A stretch of DNA of 64,000 nucleotides from Novosphingobium sp. KCTC 2891 (GCF_025938155.1 NZ_JAPCZG010000002.1:186001-250000); one strand, 5' to 3'. Counted from the first letter of the stretch, positions 13,557 to 22,471 are shown. A program made the numbers and translations. Notes: a model not told the origin generated them from the letters alone.

Positions 13557-16025
13557 TCACACGACGAAGATGTCGGTACTGTCCAGCGCCGGATGGGTCG
13601 ATGTGCCGATCTGCGCGATCAGAAGCGCGCCGTAGCGGGTGCCTGTGCCGTCGGCATCGTACCACAGCGAGCCGGTATCGGTGTTGTAGATGATGCGATC
13701 GGTCGCATCGTGCGCCAGGTCGGTGCCGGCGCCCGACCAGAACTGGTCTGCGGTGAGCGCGCCGGTCAATGCGCCCAGCCCCTTGTACTGCGCGCGCGCC
13801 AGCTCGATCACGTCGCCATCGGCGCGCGAGAAATCGGCCACGATGTCGCTGCCCGAGGTAACCTTCGCCACCGCGTTGAAGCGGAAGGTATCCGCCCCCT
13901 GCCCGCCCGTCAGCGTGTCGCTGCCCAGACCGCCCACCAGGACGTCCGTGCCCGCGCCGCCATCGAGGATGTCGTTGCCGGCATTGCCGATCAGCGTGTC
14001 ATCGCCGCCATGGCCATGGACGATGTCGTTGCCCTTGCCGCCGTCGATCACGTTGGCAGCTTCGTTGCCGTCGATTCTGTTGTCGATCGTGTTGCCCGTG
14101 CCGTCAATCGCATCGCCGCCCTCCAGGACGAGCACTTCGATATTGCCGCCAAGCTTGAAACTGGCGGTGGCGATCACCGTGTCGATACCGCCATTCGAGC
14201 GCTCGCTGACCCGGTCTGCGCTGTTGTCGACATGGAACGTGTCGTCGCCGCGCCCACCCGACATCACGTCGGCGCCTAGGCCGCCGTCGATCACATCGGC
14301 GAAATCGGTGCCATTGAGCTTGTTCACGCCGGCGTTGCCGATGATGGTCAGGGCGTTCGCGCTGCGGCCGGCGTTGACGTTGATCGCGTACGCCCCCGAA
14401 GCGTCGGCCACATCGCCGGTGCCGGTGCCGATCACGATTCGCTCGATCCCGCTCTCACCGGCAGCCACGCTGTACGTGCCGCCCGTCAACGCCGCGATCC
14501 GCACCTCGTCGGTGCCGCTGGCACCCGTATCCCGGATCTCGCCGCCGACGTGCTCCAGCATGGTCGAAAACACATAGATGTCCGATCCGCCCGCACCGTC
14601 GAGTTCGTCGGCGCTGCCACCACCGACGATCACGTTTGCGCCGCTGTTGCCCGCGATCCGGTTGTCGAGCGCGTTGCCCGTGCCGTCGATCGCGAGAAGG
14701 CCGGTCAGGACCAGCGTCTCGACATTGTCTGCCAGTGTCCACGAAATGGACGACTGGACCGTGTCGGTGCCCTCGCTCGCCGCTTCCACCGTGCGATCGC
14801 CGATGTTGTCCACGACATAGGTGTCGTCACCCGCTCCGCCGGTCAGCACGTTGGCCGCACTGTTGCCGGCCAGCACGTTGGCCAGCGCGTTGCCGGTGCC
14901 ATCGATCGCGGCGCTGCCGGTCAGCGTCAGGTTCTCGACATTGGCGCCCAGCACATAGGTGAAATCCGCCTGGACCGTATCGATGCCGTTGCCCGCATCC
15001 TCGATGACCACGTCATCGAGGCCGCGGACCACGTAGAGATCATCGCCCGCCCCACCTTCGAGCGTATCGCCGCCGCCCTTGCCGTCGAGCGTGTCGGCCC
15101 CGCCCAGGCCCACCAGGTGATTCGCCGCGGTATTGCCGGTGAGCACGTTGGCCAGCGCGTTGCCTGTGCCGTCGACCGCATCGGTGCCGGTCAGCGTCAG
15201 GTTCTCGACATTGGCGCCAAGAAGGTAGGAAAGTCCGGTCCGGACGGTGTCGGAGCCTTCGTCCGCGCTTTCGATGACCTGGTCGCCCAGATTGTCGACA
15301 ATGAAGGTATCGTCGCCAGTGTTGCCGATCATCACGTCGGCACCGGCGCCGCCATCAAGCGTGTCGTTACCGTCAAGCCCGGTCAGCACGTTGTCGGCAT
15401 CGTTGCCGGTGATCGCATTGCCGAGGTTGTTGCCGATACCGTCGATCGCACTCGTTCCGGTCAGGACCAGATTCTCGAAATTGTCGGCCAGCACCCAAGA
15501 CAGCGAGGCGCGCACGGTGTCGCGGCCTTCGGTCGATGCCTCGACCAGCTTGTCACCTACCGAATCGACGACGTAGACGTCGTTGCCCGCGCCGCCGATC
15601 AACGTATCGTCGCCCGCGCCGCCATCGAGCCAGTCGTTCCCGGCGCCGCCGTTGAGGATGTTGACCGCACCATTGCCCGTCAGGACGTTGTCGAGCGCAT
15701 TGCCGGTGCCGTTGATCGCCTGCGACCCGGTCAGGACCAGATTTTCGACATTCGCGGCCAGCACCCACGAGAGCGAGGCGCGGACCGTGTCCGTGCCTTC
15801 GCCGGCCAATTCGATCGTGGTATCGCCGGTCACGTCCACGACATAGGTATCGTCGCCAAGCCCACCGCTCATCGCGTCCGCGCCGCTGCCGCCATCGAGC
15901 CAGTCGTCACCCGCCAGGCCGGCCAGCGTGTCCGCGCCGCCCAGGCCATAGATCGCGTCGTCTGCCGCAGTGCCGGTCAGCAGGTTGGCGGTATCGTCGC
16001 CGGTGATGGTGTTGAACGGCGGCAT
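13557..16025 (-). CDS. RTX-type calcium-binding repeat protein, probable type I secretion substrate
   Basis: 822 residues, acidic and Gly/Asp-rich. The body is about eight modules of 70-100 residues. Each has GGxGxDxLxGG nonapeptides (calcium-binding parallel beta-roll), then GDDTYVVDN, then an EGTDTVRASLSWVLAxNVE segment and a LVLTGxxAIxGTGNALDN segment. One module near residues 370-440 lacks a nonapeptide block. The C-terminus carries an M10/serralysin-like end (DIVADFSRADGD) and stops with DIFVV, the acidic-hydrophobic tail common in type I secretion substrates. There is no protease or lipase catalytic motif and no N-terminal signal peptide. ATG 16025 is preceded by GAAGGA; the frame is open to 16082. 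No type I exporter genes are nearby. Likely a secreted surface protein of unknown activity. Confidence 0.85.
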   Translation of the reverse strand: MPPFNTITGDDTANLLTGTAADDAIYGLGGADTLAGLAGDDWLDGGSGADAMSGGLGDDTYVVDVTGDTTIELAGEGTDTVRASLSWVLAANVENLVLTGSQAINGTGNALDNVLTGNGAVNILNGGAGNDWLDGGAGDDTLIGGAGNDVYVVDSVGDKLVEASTEGRDTVRASLSWVLADNFENLVLTGTSAIDGIGNNLGNAITGNDADNVLTGLDGNDTLDGGAGADVMIGNTGDDTFIVDNLGDQVIESADEGSDTVRTGLSYLLGANVENLTLTGTDAVDGTGNALANVLTGNTAANHLVGLGGADTLDGKGGGDTLEGGAGDDLYVVRGLDDVVIEDAGNGIDTVQADFTYVLGANVENLTLTGSAAIDGTGNALANVLAGNSAANVLTGGAGDDTYVVDNIGDRTVEAASEGTDTVQSSISWTLADNVETLVLTGLLAIDGTGNALDNRIAGNSGANVIVGGGSADELDGAGGSDIYVFSTMLEHVGGEIRDTGASGTDEVRIAALTGGTYSVAAGESGIERIVIGTGTGDVADASGAYAINVNAGRSANALTIIGNAGVNKLNGTDFADVIDGGLGADVMSGGRGDDTFHVDNSADRVSERSNGGIDTVIATASFKLGGNIEVLVLEGGDAIDGTGNTIDNRIDGNEAANVIDGGKGNDIVHGHGGDDTLIGNAGNDILDGGAGTDVLVGGLGSDTLTGGQGADTFRFNAVAKVTSGSDIVADFSRADGDVIELARAQYKGLGALTGALTADQFWSGAGTDLAHDATDRIIYNTDTGSLWYDADGTGTRYGALLIAQIGTSTHPALDSTDIFVV

Positions 16026-16168
16026 GGCATGGTCCTTCGGGCTAACCCGCGCGGGCCCGCGGGCAGCCGACCTGTGCCCCACTGAAGTGACGGTTTGGCG
16101 AACCTAATGTTTAACTCTGCACCGCTCGCCGCGAAATTAGGCGACAAATCGTTGCCGGATCGCCTTCC

Positions 16169-16199
16169 GGCGCCCGTCCCGCCGATCGGACCGGGCGCC
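16169..16199 (-). terminator. hairpin terminator of phosphotransferase gene
   Basis: Inverted repeat GGCGCCCG/CGGGCGCC, extended inward by TCC/GGA with one bulged base, 8 bp past the stop at 16208. GC-rich, no T run. Confidence 0.45.
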
Positions 16200-16207
16200 G
16201 GGGCGAA

Positions 16208-17296
16208 TCACCCCGCGTCCAGAATCGCCAGCGCACCGGTGTCGACCACGTGCGAGACGTGCCGGTCGAGCATGGTCAGGAACAGCCGGTCGCCGCGCTC
16301 GGTGCGCTGGACCGACATCGCCGCGCAGACCGCCACGTTGATCCCGGCGAAGGTGAAGCGGCGATAGTCCTCCTCGAAATCCGCGCGGGCATAGCCGGTC
16401 ACGCCCTGTCGCAGCAGCTCGTCGTGATAGGCGCCCAGCAGGCCGGCCTCCGCATCGCGCCGCACGCCCGGCGCAAAGGCACCGCCGATCAGGTAGGACA
16501 CGTCGACCGCATTGAAGCCGAGTGCCGCCGATTGCCAGTCGACCACTTTCAGGCTCTCGTCGCCCAGGAACAGCATGTTGTCCGGTCGGTAATCGTTGTG
16601 GGTGACGCAGCGCGGCCGGGACGGCGCGGCGTTGTAGCCTTCGTAGCGCTCGCAGAACCGGTCGCAGACGCGGATCATTTCGGCAGTGAGATTGTCCGCA
16701 TGACGGTCGCGGAACTCGGGCCACGCGCCGCGCAGCGCCTCGGCCGGGTAGAAGGGCTGCGACAGCGGCGGCGCGCCTTGCTCCCCGGTGTCGAGCCAGG
16801 CCAGTTCCGGGGCATCTCCCCTGTCCCAGAACGCCGCGTGGAGCCGCGCCGCCTCGACCATGCTGGCGTTTGCCTGTGCGGCGGTGATGCCCGCGATCTG
16901 GTCCCCCGTGCGGGCGGGCGCGCAATCTTCCAGCAGCAGCACGAAAGACCCGTCATCGGCCAGCGCCGCCCCGTAACAGGCTGCGGTGGATATCCGCGCG
17001 CGTCCCGCCAGATCGCGATAAAAGCCCACTTCGCGGGCATAGAGGTTGTTGGCGGCGGCAGCATCGCGGCTGTCCTGGCTTTCGGCCGCAAACTTGCCGA
17101 CGATGGTTTCCGGCCCCTGCCGCGCGCCATAGCGCAGCGTCAGCCGCAGGGTATCGCCAAGCTGGCCGGTTCCGACAGACTCCATCGTGAAGCCGGCGAT
17201 ATCCCAATCGTGCCCCTGCCCTGCCAGAATATCGGTCAGCCACGCCGCGTCGATGTCATGCGGACGCGGCACGCGCGCCAAAGTATTCCCGTTCAC
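16208..17296 (-). CDS. aminoglycoside phosphotransferase-like (APH/ecdysteroid-kinase-type) kinase
   Basis: 362 residues with a protein-kinase-like fold. The catalytic loop HNDYRPDNMLF is visible near residues 227-237 and the Mg-binding VVDWQ near 246-250. Upstream, ETIVGKFAAES supplies a plausible ATP-binding lysine and FVLLLEDC the hinge. The closest subgroup by look is the large APH-like family of uncharacterised kinases common in Sphingomonads and Mycobacteria, some linked to alcohol or CoA-ester metabolism. Antibiotic resistance is not implied. It starts with GTG at 17296 behind a GAGGA ribosome binding site. It lies alone between the RTX gene and tRNA-Arg. Confidence 0.78.
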   Translation of the reverse strand: MNGNTLARVPRPHDIDAAWLTDILAGQGHDWDIAGFTMESVGTGQLGDTLRLTLRYGARQGPETIVGKFAAESQDSRDAAAANNLYAREVGFYRDLAGRARISTAACYGAALADDGSFVLLLEDCAPARTGDQIAGITAAQANASMVEAARLHAAFWDRGDAPELAWLDTGEQGAPPLSQPFYPAEALRGAWPEFRDRHADNLTAEMIRVCDRFCERYEGYNAAPSRPRCVTHNDYRPDNMLFLGDESLKVVDWQSAALGFNAVDVSYLIGGAFAPGVRRDAEAGLLGAYHDELLRQGVTGYARADFEEDYRRFTFAGINVAVCAAMSVQRTERGDRLFLTMLDRHVSHVVDTGALAILDAG

Positions 17297-17442
17297 TCGC
17301 CATCCTCTCGCCAGCGGTCGTTTGCGGCCTGCCGGGCGGCACGATGGACCAGATCACCCCGGCCGCCAACAGCAACGACGCGGTCGCCGGGAAAACCCCG
17401 CGCGCTGCCGCTTCGGTCGATTTTGGGGTTCGCGATGAGAGA

Positions 17443-17519
<77 letters not shown>

Positions 17520-17625
17520 GTGGGTTGGGGAGCACTAGCAGCGCGCGATGCGGGGCGCTAGTCTTATTCCTTATACGAACTCAACCTTAGGGATTTGGAA
17601 GGGCGAATCGGCTAAGGTTTGCTGC

Positions 17626-18060
17626 ATGGCAACTGCTTTCCAATCAACGGGCTATCCCGCTTCTTCCGGCGCAGCGCCGGGCACGGCAATGCCCGGGGCG
17701 GGACGCGCCGAGTTCGGCAATGGTGCTGGCACCGCGCTGTCGATGAAGTGGTCGGCACTGCACGATGCCTCTGCCGTGGTCTGTGCGCTCGCCGGGCTGG
17801 CGCCGGAAAACCGCAAGGCGGAAGTGCGCAATTTTCCTGCAATCATGCGTGACACCGGCGGGTGGCGCTATGACGAGGCACGCCGCGGCGTGGATGATCT
17901 TGCCGCGATCATGGAGCCTGGGCTGTCCGCTCTGCTGGCCGTCCATGCACGCGGCGTCTCCGCCGTGCCCGCCGCGCTGGCCCTGTGGCAGGAATTCCTG
18001 GCCGCGCGCGCCGCGCTGCTGGAACTGGTTCCCCCGCTGGGCATCAAGCGCCGCGCCTGA
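17626..18060 (+). CDS. hypothetical protein upstream of mmcB
   Basis: 144 residues, not recognised. The first 40 residues are Gly/Ala/Pro-rich and look disordered. The remainder is predicted helical (KWSALHDASAVVCALAGL, then VRNFPAIMRDTGGWRYDEA, then two long Ala/Leu helices). There is no signal peptide or membrane helix. The start at 17626 is preceded by AAGG at a good distance; an in-frame ATG at 17548 is too far upstream. The gene ends 38 bp before mmcB, but a LexA box lies between, so mmcB has its own promoter. Confidence 0.65.
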   Translation: MATAFQSTGYPASSGAAPGTAMPGAGRAEFGNGAGTALSMKWSALHDASAVVCALAGLAPENRKAEVRNFPAIMRDTGGWRYDEARRGVDDLAAIMEPGLSALLAVHARGVSAVPAALALWQEFLAARAALLELVPPLGIKRRA

Positions 18061-18070
18061 GGGTTTACCC

Positions 18071-18085
18071 GTTCCCAATATGTTC
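18071..18085 (+). promoter_or_regulatory. LexA (SOS) box of mmcB
   Basis: GTTC at 18071-18074, seven bases, then GTTC at 18082-18085. This is exactly the direct-repeat GTTC-N7-GTTC site bound by LexA in Alphaproteobacteria. It ends 13 bp before the mmcB ATG, where it would cover the promoter or initiation region. Confidence 0.8.
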
Positions 18086-18098
18086 CTACACTGGGGGC

Positions 18099-18605
18099 AT
18101 GGCCGAATCGCTGCCCATATCCGTCGACACCGCTTTCGATCCCGCCGAGCGTGAGGCCCGTGCCGTTGCGCGCGGCATCTGCCGGCTGTTTGCCCGCAAC
18201 GATATCTGGTGCCTGTCCGAAATGCCCCTGCGTTCCGGCCGGCGCGCCGACCTGATGGGCATCGACGCCAAGGGGCGGATCGTGATCGTGGAGATCAAGG
18301 TCAGCCGCGCCGACCTGCTGGGCGACGCCAAATGGACCGACTACCTCGACCACTGCGACCGGTTCTACTGGGGCCTTGCCCCCCATCTTGACCGCGCCTG
18401 CCTTGAAACCGACGATTTCCTGCCGCACGCCTGCGGCGTGATCGTGGCCGACAGCTACGACGCGGAGATCCTGCGCCCCGCGCCGTCGCTGCCGCTGGCG
18501 GCCGCGCGGCGCAAGGCGGAGATCGAACGCCTCGCCCGCGCCTCGCTGCGGCGCCAGCTTGTCGGCGTCGATCCCCACTGCGCCACCTGGGGAAGTGGCA
18601 GCTAG
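18099..18605 (+). CDS. mmcB: MmcB family DNA repair protein (PD-(D/E)XK-like)
   Basis: 168 residues. A restriction-endonuclease-like core is visible: Glu41, Asp51 (RRADLMGID), then Glu65-x-Lys67 (IVIVEIKVS), matching the D...ExK catalytic pattern. The downstream KWTDYLDHCDRFYWG strand-helix is typical of the MmcB family, first linked to mitomycin C tolerance in Caulobacter (from memory). It is cytosolic. The LexA box just upstream supports damage induction. The start at 18099 follows a GGGGG stretch; the longer open frame upstream overlaps the preceding gene and is rejected. Confidence 0.88.
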   Translation: MAESLPISVDTAFDPAEREARAVARGICRLFARNDIWCLSEMPLRSGRRADLMGIDAKGRIVIVEIKVSRADLLGDAKWTDYLDHCDRFYWGLAPHLDRACLETDDFLPHACGVIVADSYDAEILRPAPSLPLAAARRKAEIERLARASLRRQLVGVDPHCATWGSGS

Positions 18606-18620
18606 CTCAGACCGGGTGGG

Positions 18621-19196
18621 TCAGAGCAGACCTGCCGTCTGCGCCAGCAGCCAGGCGCCGATGGCGACGAACAGCAGCGCGGCGAGCATCCGCACCACGT
18701 TCAGCGGCACGCGCTTGATCAGTTCGTGGCCGAGGAACACCGCCGGCACGTTGGCCAGCATCATGCCCAGCGTGGTGCCCGCGGTGACCGCCAGCGCATC
18801 ATGGAACCGCGCGCCCAGCGCGATGGTGGCGACCTGGGTCTTGTCGCCCATCTCGACGATGAAGAAGGCGACCAGCGTGGTCAGGAACGGGCCAAAACGG
18901 CTGGGCTTGGGCGCCTCGTCATCGTCCAGCTTGTCGGGCACGAGCGTCCACAGGCCCATGACGATGAAACCGGCGGCCACCGCATAGCGGAATGCCGTGC
19001 CATCGAGGAACGAGGCTGCGGTCGAACCGACCAGCGCGGCAAGGAAGTGGTTGGCCAGCGTGGCGAACAGGATGCCCCCGATGACCGGCCAGGGCTTGCG
19101 GAAACGGGTGGCGAGAATCACCGCGAGGAGCTGTGTCTTGTCGCCGATTTCGGCAAGCGCGACGATCGCGGTGGACGTGGTCAGGGCTTCAAGCAT
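18621..19196 (-). CDS. TMEM165/GDT1 family manganese exporter
   Basis: 191 residues, six predicted membrane helices in two similar halves. Each half has the family's signature E-x-G-D-K-T: Glu16-Ile-Gly-Asp19-Lys-Thr and Glu115-Met-Gly-Asp118-Lys-Thr. These acidic residues bind the transported cation. Bacterial members export Mn2+ (MneA of Vibrio). The start at 19196 places the first motif in the first helix; the frame is open upstream only because it runs through the riboswitch leader. The manganese riboswitch directly ahead supports Mn2+ as substrate. A short linker between halves (PDKLDDDEAPKP) is acidic and probably cytoplasmic. Confidence 0.92.
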   Translation of the reverse strand: MLEALTTSTAIVALAEIGDKTQLLAVILATRFRKPWPVIGGILFATLANHFLAALVGSTAASFLDGTAFRYAVAAGFIVMGLWTLVPDKLDDDEAPKPSRFGPFLTTLVAFFIVEMGDKTQVATIALGARFHDALAVTAGTTLGMMLANVPAVFLGHELIKRVPLNVVRMLAALLFVAIGAWLLAQTAGLL

Positions 19197-19276
19197 CGGA
19201 TTTTTCCGGGGCCGGGCGAACCAATCGAGACGAACGACACCGCCCTTTCCCGCCCGGCCGGACGGAAAGCGTGGTG

Positions 19277-19390
19277 CCATTGGTCTCGCCCGGAAAGGCC
19301 GTTTCGGCCTTGCCGCCTGCGCCACGACCTCTCGGCCGAGTATGTTGACGCGGGGGATCCGCACATGTGCGGACGGCTACTCCCCAAGTG
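19277..19390 (-). promoter_or_regulatory. yybP-ykoY manganese riboswitch
   Basis: On the minus strand the leader reads GGGGAGTAGCC (19385-19375), a hairpin arm GTCCGCACATGTGCGGAT, then GTCAACATACTCG (19348-19336), and finally GGCGAGACC (19290-19282). These are the conserved boxes, in order, of the yybP-ykoY aptamer. A closing helix TTGG (19387-19384)/CCAA (19283-19280) brackets them. The class senses Mn2+ and usually turns on efflux genes. The aptamer ends about 80 bp ahead of the exporter ATG. That gap holds a possible CTTTCC/GGAAAG hairpin as expression platform. Confidence 0.92.
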
Positions 19391-19530
19391 ACGTGCTCGC
19401 CCGATAGGCGGCGCCGACCAGCGTGGCAAGCCCCGGTCTTTGCGATTCGCGCAAAGCCTGTCATAGGCGCGCCGCCCACGCAGGCACCTTCACGGGGAGG
19501 ACCGGGCGACAGACGAGCAGGAGCGCCACC

Positions 19531-20925
19531 GTGACCAGCAGAGCTTTCCTCGCCGCGCTTGGCGCATCAGGCCTGATCGCCAGCCCCGCCGCCGCAAAGC
19601 AGGGTCCGCTCGCAAGCGCGCTGGGGGTCTCTGACGACTGGCAGGTCAGCGCGAACGTGCGCGCCCGCTTTGAAGCCATCGACAACCAGTTCCGCGCGAC
19701 CGGGCCGGACAGCGATTCGATGCTGTCGCTGCGCACCGACGTGCTGGCCGAATACGATGCCGGCCCTGTGCGGATCGGCGGCGAAGTGCAGGATTCGCGC
19801 GTCTATGGGCAGGCGGCCAATTCGACCGCGGGCACCGGCGAGGTCAACGCGCTGGAGCCGGTTCAGGCCTATCTGCGCCTCGAACTGGGCGACAGCGGCA
19901 CCGGCGCTTTCGGCAAGGGCGCCAAGGGTGGCCGCGGCCTGCTCACGCTCGGCCGCTTCACCATGGACCTGGGCGGCCGCCGGCTCGTGGCGCGCAATCG
20001 CTTCCGCAACACCACCAACGCCTTCACCGGGGCGCAACTGGACTGGACCGCCGCGGACGGCAAGCGGCTGGTGACGTTCTGGACGATGCCGCAGGTCCGC
20101 CTGCCCGATGATGCCGCCGGGATTGCCGACAACCGCGTGAAGCTGGACCGCGAAAGCACCGATCTCCAGTTCTTCGGCGCGAATGCCTCCGTGCCGAACG
20201 TGCTGGGCGGCACTGCCGAGGGCTATGCGTTCCGTCTGGTCGAGCGCGACCGGCCCGATGCGCTCACGCGCAATCGCCGCCTGTGGACGATCGGCGGCCG
20301 CTTGTTCCGCAAGCCCGCGCCCGGCCAGCCAGACCATGACATCGAAGCCGCCTACCAGTTCGGCAAGGCGCGGCGCAGCACCGGCGCAGCGGACCTGACC
20401 GACCTCGACGTTGCCGCATGGTTCACCCATGCCGAGGCCGGTTACACTTTCGCCTCGCCATGGAAGCCGCGCATTTCCGCCATGTTCGATGCGGCGAGCG
20501 GGGATTCCGGGCGTGCCGGCCATTACCGCCGGTTCGACACGCTGTTCGGGGCGCGCCGGTCGGAATTCGGCCCGACCAGCCTTTACGGCGCGGTCGGCCG
20601 CGCCAACCTCGTCTCGCCCGCGCTGCGCGTGGAAGCCGCGCCGGACAAGCGGGTGGACCTGATGGCGCAATACCGCGCGCTCTGGGCCGAAAATGCGCGC
20701 GATGCCTTCGCCAGCACCGCGGTCAAGGACGGCAGCGGGGCATCGGGCCGCTTTGCCGGGCACCAGATCGAAGGGCGCCTGCGTTACTGGATCGTGCCCG
20801 GGCTGCTCCAGTCGGACCTCGGCGCGGCGTTCCTGCTCAAGCGCGGCTTGCTGCGCGATGCGCCCAATGCGCGGGGCAACGGCGATACCGCCTATGGCTA
20901 CCTGGACCTGACGCTTACGCTCTGA
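19531..20925 (+). CDS. alginate-export-family outer-membrane porin
   Basis: 464 residues. A signal peptide of about 21 residues (TSRAFLAALGASGLIASPAAA) is followed by a body rich in alternating hydrophobic strands, as in an 18-strand beta-barrel of the AlgE-like alginate export family (LSLRTDVLAEYDAGPVRIGGE, LTLGRFTMDLGGRRLVARNRF, VEGRLRYWIVPGL-like strands). The last residues (YLDLTLTL) fit a C-terminal barrel strand. A GTG at 19531 behind GGAG is chosen because it places the signal peptide at the N-terminus. In Sphingomonads such porins often act in uptake of small anions or sugars; the substrate is unknown. The 3' end overlaps the opposite-strand DUF1289 gene by 28 bp. Confidence 0.8.
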   Translation: MTSRAFLAALGASGLIASPAAAKQGPLASALGVSDDWQVSANVRARFEAIDNQFRATGPDSDSMLSLRTDVLAEYDAGPVRIGGEVQDSRVYGQAANSTAGTGEVNALEPVQAYLRLELGDSGTGAFGKGAKGGRGLLTLGRFTMDLGGRRLVARNRFRNTTNAFTGAQLDWTAADGKRLVTFWTMPQVRLPDDAAGIADNRVKLDRESTDLQFFGANASVPNVLGGTAEGYAFRLVERDRPDALTRNRRLWTIGGRLFRKPAPGQPDHDIEAAYQFGKARRSTGAADLTDLDVAAWFTHAEAGYTFASPWKPRISAMFDAASGDSGRAGHYRRFDTLFGARRSEFGPTSLYGAVGRANLVSPALRVEAAPDKRVDLMAQYRALWAENARDAFASTAVKDGSGASGRFAGHQIEGRLRYWIVPGLLQSDLGAAFLLKRGLLRDAPNARGNGDTAYGYLDLTLTL

Positions 20926-21095
20926 CGCGCGGCCACGGCCCGCAGGATGGCGTGCTTTTCCGCCGCACCGGCGGTGAACCATGCGGAAATCTCGTCGAGC
21001 GTGCGCGAACAACCCCCGCAGATCCGCGTTGCCGGATCGACCGCGCAGATGCGGACGCAGGGGCTGGGCGGCTCGGCTCCGTCAGCGGAAATCAC
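20898..21095 (-). CDS. DUF1289 protein
   Basis: 65 residues. The cysteine pattern SPCVRICAVDPATRICGGCSRTLDE (four to five Cys, read here as C-x3-C...C-x2-C) and the following helix ISAW define DUF1289, a small, probably metal-binding family. Function is unknown. It starts with GTG overlapping the TGA of the M20 peptidase gene, so translation is coupled. Its 3' end overlaps the porin gene on the other strand. Confidence 0.85.
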   Translation of the reverse strand: MISADGAEPPSPCVRICAVDPATRICGGCSRTLDEISAWFTAGAAEKHAILRAVAARQSVSVRSR

Positions 21096-22408
21096 CGTTT
21101 CTCCGCGCCCAACCGGCTCATCAGCAGCGCGGCGCGCCGGGCCTGCCGCCAGATGCTCGGCACGTCGACCGTTTCGGCCGGGGTGTGGTCGCCGCTCGAC
21201 GCCGGGCCGAGGCCGACGAGGCCCGGCACGTCCGCCGCCACGAAGCTGATGTCGCCCGCGCCGCGCTTCATCGGATCAAGCGCGCCCATCTCCGGAAGGC
21301 CAAGCGTGTCGTTGACGGCGTTGAGCTTCTCCAGCAGCGCCTTGTTGCCCTCGGTCGGCGCCATCGGGGGATAGCCGTCCTCGAAGTTGAGCGCAGCGCT
21401 CGCTCCGGGATAGCTGCGCGCAACGATCGCCTGCATTTTCGCCTGCGCGCGGGCGTTCTGCTCGGCGCTCAACGTGCGCAGGTCACCGCGGGCAATGGCC
21501 TTCGCCGCAATGATGTTGGTCTTGCCGCTGGCCGAAACGTGCGCCTCGTCCGCCGCCAGCGCCGCCTCCGCGCCGCCGGCGATCATGCCCACATTGAGCG
21601 TCAGGTTCGGCTCGGGCACGTCGTGCCTGATGGCAGACAGCATTTCGGACAACGCATAGATCGCGCCATCGCCATCCGCGCCAAACACCCCGCTCGAATG
21701 GCCGGACTTGGCGGTGACGGTAATCGTCCACGATTGCGCCGAACGCCGCGCGATCGAGCCCATGTCCTTGCCGTCGACGCGGCTCAATCCCTCGAAGTCG
21801 AGCGCTGCGTCGGCGCGCTTGCCCGCCGCGACCAGATCGGCGCGCGCCGCGTCCTGCGGGGTGCCCGCGTCTTCCTCGTCGCCGGTCAGGAACACCTCGA
21901 TGTTCGCGGGCCTCAGCGTGCCGGCCGCCTGCATCGCGCGCAGGGCCGCCACCATCGTCACCACCCCGCCCTTGTCGTCGGCGACACCCGGCCCCATCGC
22001 CTTGTCGCCTTCGCGGCTGAAGCGCTGGAACGGCGAATCCGGCTCGAACACGGTGTCGAGATGGCCGATCAGCAGCAACCGCCTGCCGCCCTTCTTTCCC
22101 TTGTGCGTGGCCACCAGATGCCCGGCCCGGCCGGTGTGCTCCATCGGGATCCACCGCACGGCGAAGCCCAGCGCCTCGAACTCCGGCCGCAGCATTTCGG
22201 CCACCGCCTTGTTGCCCGCGATGTTCCGGCTGCCCGAATTCTGGTTCACCAGCCTTTCCAGCAGGCCCAAGGTGCGGTCCTGCTCACGCGTCACCGCCGC
22301 GATCATGGCCTGTTCGGCAGGCGTCGGCGGCGCGGCGCGGGCAGCAACCGGGGCCAGGACGAGGGCGGCGGCGATCAGCGGACGGGTCAGCAGCATGGGC
22401 CGGACCAT
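21092..22408 (-). CDS. M20/M28-type zinc metallopeptidase, exported (CPG2-like)
   Basis: 438 residues with an N-terminal signal peptide (RPLIAAALVLAPVAARA). The metal-binding motifs of the M20 family are present: GHLDTVF, MGPGVADDKGG and LTGDEEDAGT (catalytic base Glu). The last part carries SSGDHTPAETV with the terminal His ligand. This resembles glutamate carboxypeptidase/CPG2-type periplasmic enzymes that remove C-terminal amino acids from peptides or conjugates. The ATG at 22408 is preceded by AAGGA; the ATG four codons later is also possible. Its stop overlaps the start of DUF1289. Confidence 0.88.
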   Translation of the reverse strand: MVRPMLLTRPLIAAALVLAPVAARAAPPTPAEQAMIAAVTREQDRTLGLLERLVNQNSGSRNIAGNKAVAEMLRPEFEALGFAVRWIPMEHTGRAGHLVATHKGKKGGRRLLLIGHLDTVFEPDSPFQRFSREGDKAMGPGVADDKGGVVTMVAALRAMQAAGTLRPANIEVFLTGDEEDAGTPQDAARADLVAAGKRADAALDFEGLSRVDGKDMGSIARRSAQSWTITVTAKSGHSSGVFGADGDGAIYALSEMLSAIRHDVPEPNLTLNVGMIAGGAEAALAADEAHVSASGKTNIIAAKAIARGDLRTLSAEQNARAQAKMQAIVARSYPGASAALNFEDGYPPMAPTEGNKALLEKLNAVNDTLGLPEMGALDPMKRGAGDISFVAADVPGLVGLGPASSGDHTPAETVDVPSIWRQARRAALLMSRLGAEKR

Positions 22409-22471
22409 AGCGCCAAGTCCTTGCAACGCCAGCCTTCGCCCGCGGCCTTTGAAGGGTCCCACGCAATTTCC

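Noticed and set aside
13557..16025. Regular DNA repeats that might suggest a CRISPR array
   Set aside because: The period is about 210-300 bp, the repeats are degenerate and they code in frame for RTX modules; no cas genes.
14550..16085. 511-codon open frame antisense to the RTX gene
   Set aside because: Its apparent repeats only mirror the RTX repeats on the other strand.
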